From NCBI GenBank assembly GCA_002898015.1, contig BDTM01000036.1, forward strand, positions 1 through 64,000: a stretch of 64,000 nucleotides of DNA, read 5' to 3'. This document shows, in pieces, positions 23,998 through 34,391 of this stretch (position 1 is its first letter; each line of letters begins with the position of its first letter). Below the pieces are notes generated by a model. That model was not told the origin of the DNA. It saw only the letters and a program-made list of their open reading frames with translations, and did no database searches. The stretch is from a bacterium BMS3Bbin03 (GTDB taxonomy: Bacteria; Zhuqueibacterota; JdFR-76; BMS3Abin05). The position numbers and the translations under genes were made by a program.

Positions 23998-26325
23998 ATG
24001 ACCACCATTCGATATAAAATTCAAATAAACGGCATTGTTCAGGGTGTTGGATTTCGTCCGTTTGTGTACCGTCTTGCGGAAAATTATGAATTGGCCGGAT
24101 TTGTGAACAACAGCGGTGAGGGCGTTTTGATCGAAATTGAAGGAAACCCCGATAAACTGGAGGCCTTTCTCGGACGGCTGAAAGCCGAGGCGCCGCCCGT
24201 CTCGGAAATCACGGATTTGAATATCACCCAAATTCCTCTCAAGGATGAAACAAAATTTATCATTCGATCCAGCCTAAAAAACGCCAAAAACACAACACTC
24301 ATTTCTCCCGATATCGGTCTTTGTGAGGATTGTCTGCGCGAACTGTTCGACCTTAGCAACCGGCGGTACCGGTATCCGTTCATTAATTGCACCCATTGCG
24401 GCCCGCGGTACACCATTGTTTACAAGATTCCTTATGACCGGCCGAACACCTCGATGCGAGTGTTTCCCATGTGTCCGGATTGCGAGCGGGAATACCATGA
24501 TCCCGCCGACCGGCGATTTCACGCACAGCCCAACGCCTGTCCCGTCTGCGGCCCGCAGGTTTCACTCTTCGATCGTCGGGGACAGAAGATCGAGACAGCC
24601 GATCCCATCGAATCGGCTGCCGAATACCTGCACCGCGGCAAAATTGTCGCCGTTCGCGGATTGGGGGGATTCCATTTGGCCGTGGATGCTGCCAACGAGG
24701 CATCCGTCCGGGAGCTGCGGCGCCGAAAAGGACGGGCGGAAAAACCATTTGCGCTGATGGCGCCCCACCTCGAGAGTATCCGCAAATTTTGTGAAGTTTC
24801 ACGGGAAGAAGAAAAATTGCTCCGGCGGCAGACCCGCCCGATCGTTTTGCTGCGGGCAAAATCCGTAAACGGACTGGCCCGATCCATTGCACCCAAAAAT
24901 CGTTATTTAGGATTTATGCTGCCGTACACCCCGCTGCACCACCTGATTTTACGGGATCACTTTGATGCCCTTGTCATGACCAGCGGCAATTTTTACGAAG
25001 AACCCATTGCCATCGGAAATGAAGAAGCGCTTGACAGGCTTTCTCACATGGCCGATTACTTTTTACTGCACGATCGAGAGATTTTGCAACGCTGTGACGA
25101 TTCCATCATGCGAATCATGGGAGGAAAAGCGCGTGTGCTCCGCCGGGCGCGCGGGTTTGTCCCGGCTCCGGTTCTGCTCGAGCATCCGACGCATAAACAC
25201 ATTTTGGCCTGCGGCGCCGAGCTGAAAAACACGGTCGCCCTCTCCCGGAAAAATACAATTTTCATAAGTCAGCATATCGGCAATCTTGACAATCCTGCCG
25301 CCCTGGACTTTTTTAAAAACACGATCGGTCATTTGCAGGAGATTTTGGAAATTACGCCGGAGGTTATTGCTTACGATTATCATCCTGAATATTTTTCAAC
25401 CAAATGGGCGCTGCAGCAAGCGGGTTTGCCGAAGATCGGCATCCAGCACCATCACGCGCATCTGGCCTCCGTCATGGCTGAAAACGGGGTTTTTGAATCC
25501 ACCATCGGGATTATCCTGGACGGGACCGGCTTCGGCACCGACGGGACGATTTGGGGCGGCGAGGTCCTGGTCGGCGACGCGGCTGAATTTCACCGCTGCG
25601 CGTGGCTGGAACCGTTTCATCTTCCCGGAGGAACGGCTGCCATTCTTCAACCGTGGCGGACGGCGGTCTCCGTGCTTTACGAGACTTTTGGGGCACAGAA
25701 CCTGATGCCGGATATTCCCTTTATCAAAAACATCCCGCGGGATAAACTCGACGTGATCCTAAAACTCATTCAGCGAAAGATTAATTCTCCAAAAACGTCC
25801 AGTTGCGGCCGTCTGTTTGACGCCGTTTCATCCCTGTTGGGCATCTGTCAATCGGTCCAATATGAAGCCCAGGCCGCGATCGAGCTTGAGATGAAAGCGG
25901 CTGATTCCGAAGAGGGGATCTACAAAAAAGCGCTTTTGGAAGATTTTAAGGGAGGCGCAATTCCGGTCAAACCGCTCATCAGGGCAATTGTGACGGACCT
26001 CCTGGGGAAGAAACCCATCGAAGCCATTGCAGCCCGTTTCCACCGGACCCTTGCGGAGCTGTTTCTGCAGGCGGCCGAATTTGCACGGGAAAAATACGGC
26101 ATCCGAAGAGTTGGGTTGAGCGGAGGTGTGTTCCAGAATGTAAAATTTTTTGAAGGCTTGCTGCACCGGCTGCAGCAGCAGAATTTTGAGGTGCTCACAC
26201 ACACAGCCGTTCCGACAAATGACGGGGGACTGGCATTGGGACAGGTGGTTATTGCCGATGCAATTTTACGTTTAAATCAGAAAAACCGCCCGCAATTTGA
26301 ATTCCAAAATTCAAATTTCAAATGA
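23998..26325 (+). CDS. hypF: Carbamoyltransferase HypF
   Basis: A 775-residue multidomain enzyme that makes carbamoyl-adenylate and transfers the carbamoyl group to the HypE C-terminal Cys, the first step to the cyanide ligands of the NiFe site. In order: acylphosphatase-like domain (GIVQGVGFRPFVYRLA, about 1-90), two zinc fingers with CxxC pairs (CEDC...CTHC, CPDC...CPVC, about 105-185), a YrdC-like domain (about 200-380), and a Kae1-like carbamoyltransferase domain with HHHAHLASVMAENG and GLSGGVFQN. Length and domain order are standard. It follows hypB by 32 bases. Confidence 0.95.
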   Translation: MTTIRYKIQINGIVQGVGFRPFVYRLAENYELAGFVNNSGEGVLIEIEGNPDKLEAFLGRLKAEAPPVSEITDLNITQIPLKDETKFIIRSSLKNAKNTTLISPDIGLCEDCLRELFDLSNRRYRYPFINCTHCGPRYTIVYKIPYDRPNTSMRVFPMCPDCEREYHDPADRRFHAQPNACPVCGPQVSLFDRRGQKIETADPIESAAEYLHRGKIVAVRGLGGFHLAVDAANEASVRELRRRKGRAEKPFALMAPHLESIRKFCEVSREEEKLLRRQTRPIVLLRAKSVNGLARSIAPKNRYLGFMLPYTPLHHLILRDHFDALVMTSGNFYEEPIAIGNEEALDRLSHMADYFLLHDREILQRCDDSIMRIMGGKARVLRRARGFVPAPVLLEHPTHKHILACGAELKNTVALSRKNTIFISQHIGNLDNPAALDFFKNTIGHLQEILEITPEVIAYDYHPEYFSTKWALQQAGLPKIGIQHHHAHLASVMAENGVFESTIGIILDGTGFGTDGTIWGGEVLVGDAAEFHRCAWLEPFHLPGGTAAILQPWRTAVSVLYETFGAQNLMPDIPFIKNIPRDKLDVILKLIQRKINSPKTSSCGRLFDAVSSLLGICQSVQYEAQAAIELEMKAADSEEGIYKKALLEDFKGGAIPVKPLIRAIVTDLLGKKPIEAIAARFHRTLAELFLQAAEFAREKYGIRRVGLSGGVFQNVKFFEGLLHRLQQQNFEVLTHTAVPTNDGGLALGQVVIADAILRLNQKNRPQFEFQNSNFK

Positions 26326-26373
26326 TCTCAGAATCAAAAGTGAAAATTCCAAACAAACTTGGGAGGAAATCAA

Positions 26374-26649
26374 ATGTGTCTTGCAATCCCCGGAAAAGTG
26401 GTGGAAATCTTTAAAACACACGATATTAAAATGGGCCGCATCGATTACGCCGGCACTATTAAGACGGCCTGCCTGGAATATGTTCCGGAAGTGGACCCGG
26501 GGCAATATGTCATTGTGCACGCCGGTTTTGCAATCAGTGTCCTCGATGAAGAAGATGCCCAAAAATCGCTGGAAATATGGAGAGAATTGGTGGAGGCGGT
26601 TGAGAAGGAAGATGCTGAAGCGTTGAGAAACGCTCCGGATCAAAATTAA
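26374..26649 (+). CDS. hypC: Hydrogenase assembly chaperone HypC
   Basis: A 91-residue OB-fold chaperone that holds the Fe(CN)2CO unit with HypD and passes it to the hydrogenase large subunit. The start is ATG 26374, giving MCLAIPGKVV with the essential Cys2; GGGAGG lies 8 bases upstream. It has the conserved GxxxYVIVHAGFAI segment and an acidic tail slightly longer than usual. It lies 48 bases after hypF and before hypD, its working partner. Confidence 0.95.
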   Translation: MCLAIPGKVVEIFKTHDIKMGRIDYAGTIKTACLEYVPEVDPGQYVIVHAGFAISVLDEEDAQKSLEIWRELVEAVEKEDAEALRNAPDQN

Positions 26650-26716
26650 AAAAGAATCCCTTCTGTCTGCTGAGGCTGTAAATCGTTATCAACTTCAGTC
26701 ATAGGTGAGTGAAATT

Positions 26717-27814
26717 ATGAAATATCTTGATGAATTTCGGGATCCTGTTCTGGCCCGTCGAATTTTAAGTGAAATTCGAAAAACGGCGGCCCATCCGTGG
26801 GTCATTATGGAAATTTGCGGCGGCCAAACCCACGCCATTATCAAAAACGGCATCGACCGGCTTCTGCCGGAAGAGATCGAATTGGTTCACGGCCCCGGCT
26901 GCCCCGTTTGTGTGACACCGCTTGAACTGATCGACAAGGCGGTGGAAATTGCATCTCAGCCGAACGTCATTTTCACGTCTTTTGGTGATATGCTGCGGGT
27001 GCCGGGTTCTAAAAAAGACCTTTTTGTGGTAAAATCGGAGGGCGGGGACATCCGCGTGGTTTATTCCCCCCTGGATGCGGTGGAGATTGCACGAAAAAAT
27101 CCGGATAAACAGGTTGTGTTTTTTGCCGTGGGATTTGAAACTACAGCTCCCAACAATGCGATGGCCGTCTGGGAGGCTCACAAAGAGGGGCTCAAGAATT
27201 TCTCATTGCTGGTCTCCCACGTGCTGGTGCCGCCCGCAATCAAAGCGCTGATGGCTTCACCCAGAAATCGCGTTCAGGGATATCTGGCGGCCGGACATGT
27301 CTGCACGGTAATGGGTTACAAGGAGTATGAGCCGATTGCGGAAAAATATCATGTTCCGATTGTGGTGACCGGTTTTGAACCCCTGGACATCCTGGAGGGG
27401 GTGCTGAGGGTCGTCAGACAACTGGAACACGGCGAGGCGAAAGTTGAAAACCAATACTCCAGGGTGGTGAAACGAGCGGGCAATCTGCCCGCGCAGGAAC
27501 GTATCAATCGTGTGTTTGAAAAAACCAATCGGAAATGGCGCGGGATCGGAGAAATTCCCGACAGCGGATTTCGCCTGCGTCCGGAGTACCGGGAACACGA
27601 TGCCAATATTATCTTTCAATTGGAACAGTTGGAAGTCAATGAACCGGCTGCGTGTATCAGCGGCGAGGTTTTACAGGGATTGAAAAAGCCGTATGAATGC
27701 CCCGCTTTCGGCAAAGCCTGCACGCCGCAAACGCCGCTCGGCGCCACAATGGTTTCGTCAGAGGGGGCGTGTGCCGCTTATTACACGTATTACCGGCATC
27801 GTTCGGCAATGTGA
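26717..27814 (+). CDS. hypD: Hydrogenase maturation protein HypD
   Basis: A 365-residue iron-sulfur protein that assembles the Fe(CN)2CO moiety on the HypC-HypD complex. The conserved blocks are [37 protein letters not shown], [13 protein letters not shown] and [10 protein letters not shown]; the C-terminal cysteines ([18 protein letters not shown]) bind the 4Fe-4S cluster. ATG 26717 is used because AGGTGA lies 8 bases upstream; an in-frame GTG four codons earlier overlaps that ribosome site. All key cysteines are present, so it looks functional. Confidence 0.95.
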   Translation: MKYLDEFRDPVLARRILSEIRKTAAHPWVIMEICGGQTHAIIKNGIDRLLPEEIELVHGPGCPVCVTPLELIDKAVEIASQPNVIFTSFGDMLRVPGSKKDLFVVKSEGGDIRVVYSPLDAVEIARKNPDKQVVFFAVGFETTAPNNAMAVWEAHKEGLKNFSLLVSHVLVPPAIKALMASPRNRVQGYLAAGHVCTVMGYKEYEPIAEKYHVPIVVTGFEPLDILEGVLRVVRQLEHGEAKVENQYSRVVKRAGNLPAQERINRVFEKTNRKWRGIGEIPDSGFRLRPEYREHDANIIFQLEQLEVNEPAACISGEVLQGLKKPYECPAFGKACTPQTPLGATMVSSEGACAAYYTYYRHRSAM

Positions 27815-27877
27815 AAAAGTATCGTAAAGAGCACGCCTGAAACGTAACGGGATGATCGTCATAAAATAGTGAGAAAA

Positions 27878-28948
27878 ATGCTTATGAAAAAAGAACTGGC
27901 ACCCGAAGATTTTGCACAATGTCCCCTGCCGATCGGACAGCACGAGACCATTCAATTAGGGCACGGCAGCGGCGGGAAAATGATGAGTGATTTAATCGAC
28001 AAATTATTTCTGTGGGCATTCGATAACCCGCTCCTGCGCCAAATGGATGATGCCGCCGTTTTAGACCTAAACGGCGTGCGGCTTGCGCTGAGCACCGATT
28101 CTTTTGTGGTCGATCCCATCTTCTTTCCCGGCGGCAACATCGGTGAGCTGGCCGTAAACGGAACGGTAAACGATATCAGTATGAGCGGAGCGCGGCCCCT
28201 GTTCCTGAGTGTCGGAATGATCCTGGAAGAAGGATTTTCACTGGATGAGCTGCGCCGAATTGCGGAGTCGATGCGGACCGCCGCCGATCACGCCGGTGTA
28301 AAAATTGTGACCGGCGATACCAAAGTGGTCAATAAAGGCAAAGGCGATAAAATTTATATCAACACAACCGGAATGGGTTTAATTGAGAGAAATTTTGTCC
28401 CATCGTCCCGCAATTTAAAATCCGGCGATCAAATCATTTTAAGCGGAAACATCGCCGAACACGGCATTGCGATTCTCTCGCAGCGCGAGGGATTGGCCTT
28501 TCAGGTTCCGATTGAAAGTGATACGGCGTCTTTAAACGGCCTGGTCACTTCCATTCTTGATGCGGGAGAGGAGGCCGTTCACTCTCTTCGAGATCCCACC
28601 CGCGGCGGGTTAACCGCCACGCTCAATGAATTCGCAAAGACGTCTCATGTGGGCATTCAGATTTATGAGGAGAAAATCCCCATCCAGGAACCGGTTTCCG
28701 GCGCCTGTGAACTGCTGGGGCTCGATCCGCTCTACGTGGCAAATGAAGGAAAATTGGTGGCTGTCGTGGCCAAAAACCGGGCGGAAAAAGTCCTGGAGGC
28801 CATGCACGCCCATCCTCTGGGCGCACATTCGGAAATAATCGGCGAGGTGCTGGCCGCTAAACCGGGAATGGTCATCATGCGAACACACATCGGAGGCTGG
28901 AGAATTGTCGACACGCTGGTGGGCGAACAACTCCCCCGGATTTGCTGA
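27878..28948 (+). CDS. hypE: Hydrogenase maturation protein HypE
   Basis: A PurM/AIR-synthase-fold ATPase of about 356 residues that dehydrates the thiocarbamate on its C-terminal Cys to thiocyanate, the cyanide donor. The protein ends in PRIC, the invariant motif with the acceptor Cys. GHGSGGKMM near the N terminus and DPTRGGLTATLNE are the ATP-binding family motifs. ATG 27878 and ATG 27884 are both possible, with a short GTGAG upstream. It ends the hyp operon; no hydrogenase structural gene or maturation protease follows. Confidence 0.95.
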   Translation: MLMKKELAPEDFAQCPLPIGQHETIQLGHGSGGKMMSDLIDKLFLWAFDNPLLRQMDDAAVLDLNGVRLALSTDSFVVDPIFFPGGNIGELAVNGTVNDISMSGARPLFLSVGMILEEGFSLDELRRIAESMRTAADHAGVKIVTGDTKVVNKGKGDKIYINTTGMGLIERNFVPSSRNLKSGDQIILSGNIAEHGIAILSQREGLAFQVPIESDTASLNGLVTSILDAGEEAVHSLRDPTRGGLTATLNEFAKTSHVGIQIYEEKIPIQEPVSGACELLGLDPLYVANEGKLVAVVAKNRAEKVLEAMHAHPLGAHSEIIGEVLAAKPGMVIMRTHIGGWRIVDTLVGEQLPRIC

Positions 28949-29210
28949 ATCCCCCGGATAAATCAGGGCGATGGTTCAAATGGCCCGGATAATAATTTGA
29001 TTTTTCTGAATTTTGCGCCTTCATGACTTTACGGCAAACCTATGCCGGAATCGTGACTAAAAATCCAAACAAATCTTTCCTGATTTTTTGTCCTGTGATT
29101 GTCCGATAATTTTAATTTTCCCCTCAACAATTTCTCAATTTTTACGTCTAAATAAATAAGGAATAAAAAATCAGGCACATTAGATTGAAACAAAGAGGGA
29201 GTTGTAATAA

Positions 29211-31829
29211 ATGAAACGAACGGTGAAATTTTTGGAAATTGCCTTAATACTTTGTATCATTCCTGTTGAAACCGGATGGGCTTCGCCCGGCATTTTCTCA
29301 AAAAATCAAAAACCGCCCAAAAAGAAAGCCATCCAAATCATAAATGCCGTCCGGACGGCGGACGGCTCCATAAAAATTGACGGGAAACTGAATGATCCCG
29401 CCTGGTTAAAAGCCCCTGCATCGGATGATTTTACTCAGCAGAGGCCGGATGAGGGGAAACCTGCCTCTCAAAAAACCACTATACAAGTGGCCTACGACGC
29501 CCACAATCTTTACGTGGCCATGCGGGCCTTCGACACGCATCCGGACAGCATTTATGCACAACTGACCCGAAGAGACCAGGATTCCAATGGGGACTGGATG
29601 GGTGTGGGCATCGACAGCTATTTTGATCATCGAACCGCATTTTCTTTTTTAGTCAACGCGGTGGGGGTTCAAAGAGACCTTTTGATGTCGGGCGATGGAA
29701 GTTCACAAAACTCGAGCTGGAACGCGGTCTGGAGAGTCGGCGTAAGCCGGGACAGTTCAGGCTGGATTGCTGAATTTCAGATTCCGTTCAGTCAATTGCG
29801 TTTCAGTTCCGGAAAGAACCTGGTGTGGGGCTTTCAGGCCATACGAAGCATTTATCGGCGTAACGAGCTGGATTTTTGGAGCCCGCAGCCGCGAAATTCC
29901 GCAGGATTTGTCTCCAATTTTGGGGAACTCCGCGGTCTTAAGAAGATAGCGGCACCCAAAGACTTCGAATTCCTCCCCTATGTGACCGGGTCTGAAGAGA
30001 CATTCCCCGAGGAAAAAGGAAACCCCTTTCGAACCGGCGCTTCGCGTACATTGAACGCCGGGTTGAATTTTAAATATGGTTTGACGAGCAACATCACATT
30101 GGACGCCGCGATTAACCCCGATTTCGGCCAGGTGGAAGCCGACCCTTCGGAACTCAATCTCACGGCTTACGAAACCTTTTTCCCCGAAAAAAGGCCTTTC
30201 TTTGTCGAAGGGAATGAGATTTTCGGCACGCCTCTTAATGTAGGCGATGGAGACATGGCCAACGAACGGTTATTTTATTCAAGACGAATCGGCGGCCGGC
30301 CTCATTACTATCCCGACGTACCGGACTCCGCTTACGTAAAGGAACCCAAAGTCACCCATATTCTGGGGGCGGGAAAGCTTACCGGAAAAACTGCCGGTGG
30401 ATGGTCCATTGGTATGCTGGAAGCGGTGACCAATCAAGAGAAGGCCACCATTCAAGATGGAAACCGGCGGTACAAAGAGATCGTCGAGCCCTACACGAAT
30501 TTTTCGGTATTACGGCTAAAAAAGGATTTTCGCAAGGGAAGAACCACTATCGGGATTATCGGCACAAATGTGTATCGTGAAATCCCCAATGAAAACCTCG
30601 ACTTTTTAAATAAACAGGCCGCCACAGGCGGGTTCGACATCAGCAACCGCTGGGGAAACGATGCCTACAGCGTTCAGTTTTCTTTATATGGGAGTACTAT
30701 CTCCGGAGATAAAGAGGCCATTCAGCAGGCACAAAAATCATCGGCACGGTACTACCAGCGTCCGGATGCCACCTATCTTCATTATGATCCGAACCGCACG
30801 TCTCTATCCGGATTGTCTTCATCCTTTTTAATCGGGAAAATTGCAAAAGGGCACTGGCAGGGAGGCACCGGCTACATGATGCGAACACCGGGCTTCGACG
30901 CCAATGATATCGGGTACATGCAGTCTGCGGATTATTTTACCAATTTCTTATGGTTTGGTTACCGTGAATACAATCCGGGAAAGGTCTTTCGGGATTATGG
31001 CCTGAATGGAAGTGTGTGGTCCTCCTGGAATTTTGGAGGAGAGCGTGCAGGCACCGGAATGAATATTAACCTGCATTTTCGTTTGCTGAATTATTGGGGC
31101 GGATTTTTTGGATTCAACCGGCAGATGGAATCCCTCAATGTATCGGCGCTCCGCGGGGGACCAGCCCTAAAAGTGCCGGGGCGCATCAATGGCTGGTTTG
31201 GAGTTTTCTCCGACAACCGGAAACCGGTCTCCCTCTTTGTACGCGCGCATGTCAGCCGGGATGACGCGGGTTTCCGGAATGCCGGTATCTTTCCGGGGCT
31301 GCACGTCCGGCCCGCGGGCAATTTTAATTTCAGTTTTTTCGTAAATTATTCGACAAACCATAATGACCGGCAATATGTGACGACCATCGAAGATCAAACC
31401 GGAAAAAATCATTACATCATGGGTCATCTCAATCAAAATATTGTTTCATTTACCACAAGAATCAATTATACCTTGACCCCAAACCTGAGCATTCAATTTT
31501 ACGGACAGCCGTTTATTACCGCAGGGAAATATTCGAATTTCCGGGAAGTCGTTCATCCGCGGGCGGCTCGTTATGCCGACCGGTTTGCTCCGTATGACTA
31601 TCTTGCCGAAAACAATTCTCCCGATTTCAATTTCAAACAATTTCGATCTAATTTAGTCATTCGCTGGGAATATCGGCCCGGCTCCACCTTATTTCTGGTC
31701 TGGTCGCAGGGTCGAACAAATGTATCGGACAACGGGAATTTTGATTTTTCAAGAGATTTTACATCTCTTTTAAAAACAAACGGCGACAATGTGTTCCTGA
31801 TTAAGCTGAATCGATGGCTCAGTTTATAA
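29211..31829 (+). CDS. CBM9-like/DUF5916 secreted beta-barrel protein (first paralog)
   Basis: An 872-residue protein with a signal peptide (about 1-25). Residues about 45-230 form a carbohydrate-binding family 9-like domain (SIKIDGKLNDPAW, TTIQVAYDAHNLYVAMRA, FQIPFSQLRF). The rest is DUF5916: LNFKYGLTSNITLDAAINPDFGQVEADPSELNLTAYETFF, EKRPFFVEGNEIF and many alternating strands ending in LNRWLSL, consistent with an outer-membrane barrel. Homologs are frequent in FCB and some other bacteria; their job is unknown, with surface ligand binding or outer-membrane transport being guesses. GAGGGAG precedes the ATG. A clear paralog is at 34819-37419. Confidence 0.8.
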   Translation: MKRTVKFLEIALILCIIPVETGWASPGIFSKNQKPPKKKAIQIINAVRTADGSIKIDGKLNDPAWLKAPASDDFTQQRPDEGKPASQKTTIQVAYDAHNLYVAMRAFDTHPDSIYAQLTRRDQDSNGDWMGVGIDSYFDHRTAFSFLVNAVGVQRDLLMSGDGSSQNSSWNAVWRVGVSRDSSGWIAEFQIPFSQLRFSSGKNLVWGFQAIRSIYRRNELDFWSPQPRNSAGFVSNFGELRGLKKIAAPKDFEFLPYVTGSEETFPEEKGNPFRTGASRTLNAGLNFKYGLTSNITLDAAINPDFGQVEADPSELNLTAYETFFPEKRPFFVEGNEIFGTPLNVGDGDMANERLFYSRRIGGRPHYYPDVPDSAYVKEPKVTHILGAGKLTGKTAGGWSIGMLEAVTNQEKATIQDGNRRYKEIVEPYTNFSVLRLKKDFRKGRTTIGIIGTNVYREIPNENLDFLNKQAATGGFDISNRWGNDAYSVQFSLYGSTISGDKEAIQQAQKSSARYYQRPDATYLHYDPNRTSLSGLSSSFLIGKIAKGHWQGGTGYMMRTPGFDANDIGYMQSADYFTNFLWFGYREYNPGKVFRDYGLNGSVWSSWNFGGERAGTGMNINLHFRLLNYWGGFFGFNRQMESLNVSALRGGPALKVPGRINGWFGVFSDNRKPVSLFVRAHVSRDDAGFRNAGIFPGLHVRPAGNFNFSFFVNYSTNHNDRQYVTTIEDQTGKNHYIMGHLNQNIVSFTTRINYTLTPNLSIQFYGQPFITAGKYSNFREVVHPRAARYADRFAPYDYLAENNSPDFNFKQFRSNLVIRWEYRPGSTLFLVWSQGRTNVSDNGNFDFSRDFTSLLKTNGDNVFLIKLNRWLSL

Positions 31830-31927
31830 AACCACGCGTGCAGAGAAAAACGGCTTGATTTTCCTCCGGACCTTTTCTCCCCATTTTACATTTGATATTT
31901 TCTAAAAAAATATTACATTGAAAATTG

Positions 31928-34159
31928 ATGATTGCAATTACAGACACAGAAGAATTAAGCCCAGCGCAAAAGAAAAAAGGGCAGCGCGCTTATCTCTGGT
32001 TCAACCGGTTAAATGCGCTCTCTTACGCCGCTCTGGCAGACAGCATTTTAATCCTTTACGCGATAAAGCTGGGTGCCGGGGATCCGTTTATTGCCGTTTT
32101 GTCTTCTCTTGTGTATTTTACCTCCCCCTTTACAATGGTTGGGAAACATTTAATCGGAAAATTGGGAGCCGCTAAAAATTTCGGAACCGCCTGGTTTTCC
32201 CGAAATGTGGCCGCCGCCCTAATGATCCTTGTCCCCATTGTCCGTATTAAATTCTCTCAGGCTGCCGGACTCGAGCTGCTTTTTATTGCGGCCTTTTTAT
32301 TTTTTTCCTTCCGAAGTATCGGCGGTGTGGCAATGACCCCTCTTATGGGGGAGATTACCTCCGATCAGGACCGGGGCACCTATATTTCCCGGGTTTGGCT
32401 TAATTTCAGTCTGTTTTATCTGCTCTTTCTGATCACAATCACCATAGTCCTGGGTTTATTTAAAGGCATTCGAACCTTTCAGTCGATCATATTCTTCGGC
32501 GTTGTGACCGGAATTGTGTCGAGTTTTATTGTTTACAGAGTCCCGGAATCAAAATACGCCAGGCTTTCCGGTCAGGAAAAACTTTCATCCGCTTACAAAC
32601 ACATTACCCAAAATATTACGGCTCGCCGGCTGTTAATCACCTGGATTGCCTTAACAACAGGAATGATGTTTATCCTTCCGATTAGCGTTCTCGCATTGAA
32701 AAAAGGCTATTCCTTTTCAGATCATCAGGTGCTGATTTTTATTGTGATTCAGCTTTTAGGCAGTATTTATGCGTCCTACACAAGCAAGCTGATTTTAGAC
32801 CAGGTTGGGTCCCGGCCGATGATTATTCTTTGCGCCGTCGGATTCATTGTCGTCGAATTGATGTGGATTCTTGCGCCGGCCAGACCATTCGGAATTTATC
32901 TGGGAATTTTGTTTTTCTTAATCGGAGTGACAAATTCCGGCAGTCAAATCTCTCTCCTCCATTATTTCCTGAATGCGGTGCCGCCATCCAAAAGAGTATC
33001 TGCCTCGATGTTCATAAATATGGCGTCCGGGTTCATTGCCGGGTTGGCGGGTTCCATCCTCGCAGGCGGGATTTTGAAACTTCTTCACAGCCTGTCTTTC
33101 CAAGGAATGACGGTTTACAAATCGTATTTTGGAATCGTGGCCATCGCCCAATTGTTTATTATTTGGAGCAGCGTTCGACTCATTTCTCAAAAAGAGCGCC
33201 GTATTTTTAATGTGCTCGGCATGTTTTTTTCCTTCAGAGACTGGCGTGCCATTTACACCCTGCAAAAATTTGTGCACCCCACACAGGAATCGGAGGATAT
33301 GAACATTATCACAAAGCTCCAGGAGATAGGCTCCGATCTGGGGGAGAATGTATTGGTTCATTATCTGACTTCTCCGGTATTTACGATAAGAGGGAAAGCC
33401 CTTCAGGCACTCGGCCAAATCCGCTTTTCACCGGAGACCGCCAAACGAATCATTCAGGAGCTGCAGACAGGAGAATTCACGACGGCTTACCTTGCGGCCG
33501 AAGTCTTAGGCGACCATCAAATAAAAGAAGCCATTCCATTTCTCCGAAACACTCTGCACTCCCAGGATCTTTTCCTGCAGGGCAAATCGATGTTAGCCCT
33601 TGGACGGCTGCAGGATGAGCCGTCTTTCCCGGATATTATCCATATTTTCCAGAATACCGGCAATCCCAGAATCCTGATTTACGGCGTCCGTGCCATTGTG
33701 CTGATGAAGAAGCCCGAACATATCGGCATTCTTCTGAATAAGATTGTTTCCACGCCAATGGATGAACAGGTTTCCAACGAACTCTTGTACGGTATTTCAG
33801 AAATCGCCGATGCGGGTGAAGCGTTTTACCGGTTTTATAATCTTTCACAGAACTCGATGAAAACCGCAGCCTTGGGGCTTTCCGAATCTCTTGAAGCTCA
33901 ATTAAGGACACAGCCTGTCTATCTTCAACAACTTCAGAGGATCGCGAATCATCTTCAGGAGAATAGTCTCGCCGTCAACCAGCTTGAAGATTTTTACAAG
34001 CATTTCAGCGATAAAGAAAATCCCATTTTAAATTCCGTTTATGACTTTTTAAAAGCCATTCCGGAACAAAAGGTGACGCCCAAACTAATCGCTGTGCTGA
34101 TTCTGATCGGAGCAAAAGCGATCTCCCGGGGCCGCGAAGGCGCATCGGCGAAAAGATGA
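31928..34159 (+). CDS. MFS-like transporter fused to HEAT-like repeat domain
   Basis: A 743-residue protein in two parts. Residues about 25-420 contain roughly twelve hydrophobic helices of the major facilitator type (LNALSYAALADSILILYAIKLG, then RGTYISRVWLNFSLFYLLFLITI). Residues about 440-640 form repeated helical pairs of HEAT/PBS-lyase type (IRGKALQALGQI, AYLAAEVLGDHQIKEAIPFLRNTL, GKSMLALGRLQDEPSF, YGVRAIVLMKKPEHI). The substrate is unknown; the cytosolic repeats could bind a protein or sense a ligand. It is flanked on both sides by the DUF5916 paralogs in the same orientation, suggesting one functional group. No strong ribosome site; a TTG one codon upstream is an alternative start. Confidence 0.75.
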   Translation: MIAITDTEELSPAQKKKGQRAYLWFNRLNALSYAALADSILILYAIKLGAGDPFIAVLSSLVYFTSPFTMVGKHLIGKLGAAKNFGTAWFSRNVAAALMILVPIVRIKFSQAAGLELLFIAAFLFFSFRSIGGVAMTPLMGEITSDQDRGTYISRVWLNFSLFYLLFLITITIVLGLFKGIRTFQSIIFFGVVTGIVSSFIVYRVPESKYARLSGQEKLSSAYKHITQNITARRLLITWIALTTGMMFILPISVLALKKGYSFSDHQVLIFIVIQLLGSIYASYTSKLILDQVGSRPMIILCAVGFIVVELMWILAPARPFGIYLGILFFLIGVTNSGSQISLLHYFLNAVPPSKRVSASMFINMASGFIAGLAGSILAGGILKLLHSLSFQGMTVYKSYFGIVAIAQLFIIWSSVRLISQKERRIFNVLGMFFSFRDWRAIYTLQKFVHPTQESEDMNIITKLQEIGSDLGENVLVHYLTSPVFTIRGKALQALGQIRFSPETAKRIIQELQTGEFTTAYLAAEVLGDHQIKEAIPFLRNTLHSQDLFLQGKSMLALGRLQDEPSFPDIIHIFQNTGNPRILIYGVRAIVLMKKPEHIGILLNKIVSTPMDEQVSNELLYGISEIADAGEAFYRFYNLSQNSMKTAALGLSESLEAQLRTQPVYLQQLQRIANHLQENSLAVNQLEDFYKHFSDKENPILNSVYDFLKAIPEQKVTPKLIAVLILIGAKAISRGREGASAKR

Positions 34160-34168
34160 TTTAGTCTC

Positions 34169-34184
34169 GATAAAAGCTTTTATC
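34169..34184. repeat. 16-bp perfect palindrome GATAAAAGCTTTTATC
   Basis: This perfect palindrome lies 10 bases after the MFS-HEAT stop. It starts a sequence that resembles 41812-41840 next to glpD, and it could serve as a terminator-like structure or operator. Confidence 0.45.
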
Positions 34185-34221
34185 TGTGTGCGTTATCTTC
34201 AAGTCAAGTCAAAATCGAACA

Positions 34222-34287
34222 ATAAATTGAACACCGAATATCGATTAATCCCGCCCAGGCGGGACAGGCTGATTTTAGAAGTTGATT
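34222..34287. repeat. 66-bp perfect direct repeat, copy 1
   Basis: Identical to 34557-34622 over all 66 bases by eye. It contains CCCGCC-CA-GGCGGG, a 6-bp palindromic core. The spacer 34160-34818 is otherwise made of hairpins and repeats and has no convincing gene. Confidence 0.8.
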
Positions 34288-34361
34288 CGGGGTAAATATC
34301 TTCCTGAGGGTAAACCATCAGGCTAAAAAATTGCAAGCGCCCTAAAGGACGCTGCCGCTGC

Positions 34362-34379
34362 AGGACGCTTTAGCGTCCT
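34362..34379. repeat. Hairpin AGGACGC-TTTA-GCGTCCT
   Basis: A perfect 7-bp stem with a TTTA tetraloop. Partly repeated just upstream (CCCTAAAGGACGC at about 34340), so the region 34320-34390 can fold into a longer structure closed by GGCTAAAAAATTG and CAATTCTTAGCC. Confidence 0.6.
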
Positions 34380-34391
34380 TTCAATTCTTAG

